Origin: Ligilactobacillus animalis KCTC 3501 = DSM 20602
GTDB lineage: Bacteria; Bacillota; Bacilli; Lactobacillales; Lactobacillaceae
NCBI RefSeq assembly: GCF_001434535.1
Contig: NZ_AYYW01000003.1
Location: 124,001-188,000, forward strand
DNA: 64,000 bases
Reading direction: 5' to 3'
The notes beneath the pieces are model-generated. The model was given only the letters and a program-made list of their open reading frames with translations. It did not search any database and was not told the origin of the DNA. Each line of letters starts with the position of its first letter. Position 1 is the first letter of the stretch. A program made the position numbers and the translations under genes. Shown here piece after piece: positions 60,082 to 64,000 of the stretch.

Positions 60082-61476
60082 ATGAAACAAATGATCAAAT
60101 TAAACAACGACCGCTATCGCTTAGGTTATCATGTCAGTGCCCCAGCTGGTTGGATCAATGACCCAAATGGTTTTTGTTATTACAAAGGCTATTATCACAT
60201 TTTTTACCAATACCATCCCTACTCCGCTGACTGGGGTCCAATGCATTGGGGACATGCCCGCAGTAAAGACCTCGTGCACTGGGAAAGTCTTCCGATCGCG
60301 CTTGCCCCTGACACCAAAGCCGATGAAGATGGCTGCTTTTCTGGCAGTGCGATCGTCAAAGATGACGTCTTGTATCTGATCTATACTGGTCATCATTATT
60401 ATGATGATGGTGATCCAGATCATTTCTGGCAAAATCAAAATCTAGCTTACAGCACAGATGGGATCAATTTTACCAAATATGAAAATAATCCGATCATTGC
60501 AAGCGCTCCCGAGGATAACACCCACCATTTCCGTGATCCTAAAGTTTGGGAAAAAGATGGCAAATACTACATGATCTTAGGTAGCCAAGGAAAAGATGGT
60601 GTTGGACGGGCGATCACCTATCGTTCTGATGATCTCAAAGATTGGCAATATTTAGGTGTGATCGCAAAAGCTAACGGTTTGACCACAGAAGGCTTTATGT
60701 GGGAATGCCCTGATTTCTTTGAATTGGCTGGTAAAGATATCCTCTTACTTTCACCCCAAGGGATCGAAGCACAAGGCCAAAAATATCTCAACTTATTCCA
60801 AACAGGTTATTTTGTCGGGAATTTCGACTACTCCACTAATACCTTTGAACACGGCGGTTTCACTGAGTTAGATCACGGTCATGATTTTTATGCGACCCAA
60901 ACAACACTGGCTCCCGATGGTCGTCGGCTAGTTTTTGGTTGGATGGATATGTGGGAAAGTGAATTTCCGGAAAAAGCTGATGGTTGGGCGGGTGCTTTGA
61001 CCTTACCACGTGAATTAGAGCTAAAAGATGACCAGCTCTATATGCGTCCTGTTAAAGAAGCAGTTCAATTACGGACTGCTGAAATTTCTGCTTGGAACAA
61101 ACAAGTGACTGAAAAAACTTTGCTCTGCGAAAATGAGCAGCAAGCGGAGATCGATCTGACTCTTACAACAGATCAAGCATTTGAGCTCGCCTTTACTGAT
61201 CAAGATAAACAAGTCAAGCTCACTTTTGATCAAGCAACACATACTTTTACACTCCTAAATGGTGATGCTCGCTATGCTTCAATCAAGCCTAATGCTGAGT
61301 TTAAACTCCAGATCTTCATCGATACTAGTTCACTTGAGATCTTCATCAATGACGGTGAAGCTGTCTTTACTGAGCGTTTCCACTTTGATAATGCGCCACA
61401 GGTTTGGCTCACTGCAAAAGCTCAATGTTTGACACAAGTTTATCACTTAGACGGTCAAGCGATCACATTTGAATAA
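60082..61476 (+). CDS. sacA: sucrose hydrolase (GH32 beta-fructosidase)
   Basis: A 464-residue intracellular GH32 enzyme without signal peptide. Nucleophile in WINDPNGF, RDP in FRDPKVW, and acid/base in ECPDFFEL; C-terminal beta-sandwich (LEIFINDGEAVFTERF). Hydrolyses sucrose to glucose and fructose after import; since the transporter is a symporter, free sucrose is the substrate. AAAGGAG precedes ATG. Confidence 0.93.
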   Translation: MKQMIKLNNDRYRLGYHVSAPAGWINDPNGFCYYKGYYHIFYQYHPYSADWGPMHWGHARSKDLVHWESLPIALAPDTKADEDGCFSGSAIVKDDVLYLIYTGHHYYDDGDPDHFWQNQNLAYSTDGINFTKYENNPIIASAPEDNTHHFRDPKVWEKDGKYYMILGSQGKDGVGRAITYRSDDLKDWQYLGVIAKANGLTTEGFMWECPDFFELAGKDILLLSPQGIEAQGQKYLNLFQTGYFVGNFDYSTNTFEHGGFTELDHGHDFYATQTTLAPDGRRLVFGWMDMWESEFPEKADGWAGALTLPRELELKDDQLYMRPVKEAVQLRTAEISAWNKQVTEKTLLCENEQQAEIDLTLTTDQAFELAFTDQDKQVKLTFDQATHTFTLLNGDARYASIKPNAEFKLQIFIDTSSLEIFINDGEAVFTERFHFDNAPQVWLTAKAQCLTQVYHLDGQAITFE

Positions 61477-61493
61477 TAGGCTATCTAGTGAGA

Positions 61494-61531
61494 CGTGTTC
61501 AACAGTCCAAGTACTGTTGAACACTCTTTTT
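61494..61531 (+). terminator. terminator of sucrose operon
   Basis: GTGTTCAACAGT and ACTGTTGAACAC form a perfect 12-bp stem, then TCTTTTT. Confidence 0.9.
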
Positions 61532-61581
61532 AACTCTTCGGCTAAAATTTTGCTAAAATTGATTGAAAGAGGTGATGGATT

Positions 61582-62559
61582 TTGCGACCTAAACTAGAAG
61601 ATGTGGCTAAACTAGCCAACGTATCTAAAACAACTGTTTCACGCGTCCTGAATAACCGTGGCTATTTGAGTCAGGAAACTATCGAACGCGTTTACAGTGC
61701 AATGAAAGAACTCAATTATCAGCCAAATGTCGTCGCACGTCAGTTATACAAAAAGCAAACCCGGATCATTGGACTACTTTTTCCCACGATAGCCAATCCT
61801 TTTTTTGGTGAATTGAGTGCGGAACTTGAAAAACGGCTCTATAACGAAGGTTTTAAAGTTCTGATCGGTAACTCAATGAACGATCCTAAAAAAGAAGCGC
61901 ATTACCTCAATCAGCTGTTAACAAAGCAAGTTGATGGTCTGATCGTCGGGACACACAATCGCGGGATCGCCGAGTACAATTATGAACATCTACCTGTCGT
62001 CGCGATCGATCGTAATATGAATCAAGATATCCCCGTGATCGAATCTGATAACTATAACGGTGGGGTCTTGGCAACGACCCGCTTGATCAAGCGCGGTGCT
62101 AAAAAGATCATCCACACTAATGGACCGATCGAGCTCGAAACACCAACTAAACGCCGGCGTCTGGCTTATGAAGATACGATGAAAAAGTACGGTCTGACCC
62201 CACTCACGATCACGGTCGATTTTAATATCCCTTATAGTGAAAAAAAGCAGATCTTTACCCAAATGTTCCACGATCATCCCGACTTAGATGCTGTATTTGC
62301 CTCTAATGATATCGATGCTGCTTTGATCATGCAACTAGCCTTAGAACAAGGCAAACGCATCCCAGAAGACCTTCTACTCGTAGGTTACGATGGTACACAG
62401 GTGATCCGCAACATTTTACCGGGCTTAACGACTATCGTACAACCGATCGAAGACATTGCTAAAACAGCAGTTGAAGTCTTGAAACAACGCATGAATAATG
62501 AAGAGACCTCGCTAGAATATGTCCTTCCCGTAACTTTACGTGAAGGTATCACCGGATAA
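61582..62559 (+). CDS. LacI-family sucrose operon regulator
   Basis: A 325-residue LacI repressor. HTH KLEDVAKLANVSKTTVSRVL, hinge NYQPNVVARQLYKKQT, and periplasmic-binding-like core. It begins with TTG after GAGGTGATGG. Transcribed behind its own promoter downstream of sacA; the twin CCGG palindromes upstream of the operon are its likely targets. Resembles ScrR/SacR. Confidence 0.88.
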   Translation: MRPKLEDVAKLANVSKTTVSRVLNNRGYLSQETIERVYSAMKELNYQPNVVARQLYKKQTRIIGLLFPTIANPFFGELSAELEKRLYNEGFKVLIGNSMNDPKKEAHYLNQLLTKQVDGLIVGTHNRGIAEYNYEHLPVVAIDRNMNQDIPVIESDNYNGGVLATTRLIKRGAKKIIHTNGPIELETPTKRRRLAYEDTMKKYGLTPLTITVDFNIPYSEKKQIFTQMFHDHPDLDAVFASNDIDAALIMQLALEQGKRIPEDLLLVGYDGTQVIRNILPGLTTIVQPIEDIAKTAVEVLKQRMNNEETSLEYVLPVTLREGITG

Positions 62560-62561
62560 AA

Positions 62562-62613
62562 AATGAGCCTAGGAACTTGGCCGATCCCAAGTTTCTAGAC
62601 TCATTTTTATTTA
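62562..62613. terminator. bidirectional terminator between regulator and surface protein
   Basis: AAAAATGAG(C)CTAG(G)AACTTGG pairs with CCAAGTT(T)CTAG(A)CTCATTTTT, two mismatches in a 20-bp stem; T-runs on both strands. Confidence 0.85.
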
Positions 62614-62617
62614 GTAA

Positions 62618-64000
62618 TTATTTTTGCGAACGTTTCTCAACAAATGCTCCTAGCCCTAAAATTCCGGCTAATAACGTGATGAACGCTCCAAGTAATTCAT
62701 ATGCTCCAGCATTAGTTTCACCTGTTTGAGGCAAAGCTTGTTTAGCCAAATGCTTATGTGTTCCACCCACAGATCCGTTGCCTCGCTTAGCATTATCCTT
62801 TACCGCCAAAACTTGTTGTGTCACTTGTTTAGTCTTTGTTTTAGCATGAACTTTTACTGTGACCCCAACTTCAGCTTGGCTCTTGTCAGGATATGTCACT
62901 ACTACGGTCGCATGTTTTGTGCCTACAGTCGTGACATCGACAGGCAGTTTCCAGCTATAATCAGTTTTGTCCGGTAGTTCATCTTTATTAGCTACACCTG
63001 CCTGTGGAGCCGGGACCTTACCTAGCTCGGTCGTTACCACTTGTGGTCGTGGTGCATATTTATCTACATCAGTAGTTGCTTTGACCTGCTTTTTAACAGG
63101 ATTTAGCACCACAACTTTTACTGGTAATTCATCTGTGGAGCCATCTGGATAGGTCACTACTACGGTGGCATTTGTCTCATTTGGTGTCGTCACATCTACT
63201 GGAGTTTTCCAGCTATATTGCGTTTTGGCTGGGAGATCTCCACTATTTGTTACACCACTCTTGGCTGCTGGGAGCTTACCTAAAACAGTTGTCACTTGCT
63301 GTGCTTGCGGTTGATACTTATCTGCATCAGTTGATGTTTCGTTTTCTTTATCAGAAACTGGAGCTAAAACTGATACTGATACAGGCAGTTCATCTTTAGA
63401 GCCATCGGGGTAAGTTACAACTACAGTGCTTTGTTTTTCACCCAGCGTTGTCACGTCTACTGGACTCTTCCAACTGTATTGTGTTTTAGCTGGAAGAGTA
63501 GCGCTATTGACCACACTATCTTTTGCTTCTGGTTGCTTGTTCAGCTCTGTTCTTACTTGTTGAACTTTTGGCGTGTATAAGTCGGCATCTGTACCCACTT
63601 TTACTTCGACTTGTAGCTCATCTTTGCTACCATCCGGATACATCATTTCCACTGTGCCTTGTTTAGCACCCGGCGTTGTCACGTCTACTGGTGTCTTCCA
63701 GCTGTACTTAGTATCGGAAGGTAAGTCGGCACTGTTCGTTACTCCACTCTTGGCTACTGGGACCGTACCCAATTTCGTCGTCACAGCTTGACTTTGAGGG
63801 GTATATTTTTCTGCATCGGTTACCACTTTTACTGGTCCTTTGTCAGAAGTTGGAGCTAAAACCGTTACTGGTACAGAAAGTTCTTCTTTGGAACCATCGG
63901 GATATGCTACTACCACTGTGCCCTGCTTATCCCCCGCTGTTGTTACATCTACTGGACTCTTCCAGCTATACTGTGTACCCGCTGGCAGCTCTAGGCTATT
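62618..64000 (-). CDS. Rib-repeat LPXTG surface protein (5' end beyond window)
   Basis: The visible part is about 460 residues, open at the window edge. About five copies of an 80-87-residue unit with YSWKxPVDVTTxGxK, VVVTYPDGSxxELPV and DADKYxPQ, the Rib/alpha-like fold, are followed by a spacer and LPQTGETNAG, a membrane helix and KRSQK, the sortase signal. Rib repeats form stalks for adhesion. One copy (middle) is shortened. Repeats are nearly identical at DNA level, so copy number may vary. Confidence 0.9.
   Translation of the reverse strand, partial: NSLELPAGTQYSWKSPVDVTTAGDKQGTVVVAYPDGSKEELSVPVTVLAPTSDKGPVKVVTDAEKYTPQSQAVTTKLGTVPVAKSGVTNSADLPSDTKYSWKTPVDVTTPGAKQGTVEMMYPDGSKDELQVEVKVGTDADLYTPKVQQVRTELNKQPEAKDSVVNSATLPAKTQYSWKSPVDVTTLGEKQSTVVVTYPDGSKDELPVSVSVLAPVSDKENETSTDADKYQPQAQQVTTVLGKLPAAKSGVTNSGDLPAKTQYSWKTPVDVTTPNETNATVVVTYPDGSTDELPVKVVVLNPVKKQVKATTDVDKYAPRPQVVTTELGKVPAPQAGVANKDELPDKTDYSWKLPVDVTTVGTKHATVVVTYPDKSQAEVGVTVKVHAKTKTKQVTQQVLAVKDNAKRGNGSVGGTHKHLAKQALPQTGETNAGAYELLGAFITLLAGILGLGAFVEKRSQK
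62870..64000 (-). repeat. tandem Rib repeats, period about 255-261 bases
   Basis: Five partial-to-full copies of the Rib unit inside the LPXTG gene; copies differ by a few residues (TPGAKQGTV, TLGEKQSTV, TPNETNATV, TVGTKHATV) and one is shorter by about 12 residues. Confidence 0.85.

Overview
The window looks like the chromosome of a low-to-moderate GC lactic acid bacterium, most likely a Lactobacillaceae member. A host-associated Ligilactobacillus-type organism is my guess, not a proof. Support: glycerol, sucrose, lactose, glucuronate and MurNAc catabolic operons; CcpA-type cre sites; LPXTG and Rib-repeat surface protein; LAB-style small membrane proteins; a type II cas1-cas2 pair. Native genes carry a strong bias for a G-ending codon before the Ile codon ATC, so GATC is very frequent in them; accessory genes lack this. 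Layout: 0-3.1 kb holds glpK-glpD behind a cre site. 3.2-7.5 kb is an accessory patch: a three-gene cluster ending in a SecB-like chaperone (candidate toxin-antitoxin-chaperone system), a GH1 remnant, two sunset-type Ser/Glu-rich proteins (one broken), and two tandem membrane proteins with a common N-terminus and different C-termini. 7.5-13.1 kb has an AraC regulator (early stop) divergent from an APC permease and a LacZ-type beta-galactosidase split by a frameshift at a slippery A-AAA-AAG. 13.1-23.5 kb is a decayed defence island: membrane protein with Cys pairs, degenerate CRISPR-like repeats, orphan type II cas2 and cas1 without cas9, a PLD-helicase-DUF3427/NUDIX pair, a nuclease-DUF2075 gene killed by two stops, and an IS3 remnant. 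23.5-32.7 kb is a hexuronate operon: AraC regulator, kdgA, uxaC, uxuA, uxuB, GPH symporter, HAD phosphatase, GH3 glycosidase; it lacks a KDG kinase. 33-35.2 kb carries a bacteriocin-like secreted protein with a small membrane partner, and an Abi_2/AbiF-type HEPN protein preceded by its own promoter and a short terminator-ended RNA. 35.3-40.2 kb is the MurNAc operon mupG-murQ-PTS EIIBCA-RpiR regulator. 40.3-58 kb mixes ordinary metabolism genes (fucO, nucleoside hydrolase, HAD, DUF915 hydrolase, macrodomain, PadR, MHS transporter, Fic) with many wrecks: type VII-effector-like helical proteins, split Cof HAD, HicB antitoxin, PfkB kinase, NupC tail, response-regulator fragment, acetyltransferase. 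Three related long palindromes sit at 48.4, 52.1 and 55.7 kb. 58-62.6 kb is the sucrose operon with twin LacI operators, a cre site, symporter, sacA and sacR. 62.6-64 kb is the C-terminal part of a Rib-repeat LPXTG protein that runs off the end. The overall impression is an animal-adapted lactobacillus with intact sugar-scavenging operons and many fresh single-lesion pseudogenes. The most interesting loci are the SecB-like triad, the AbiF gene with its RNA, the palindrome family and the Ile-rich leader of the MHS transporter.
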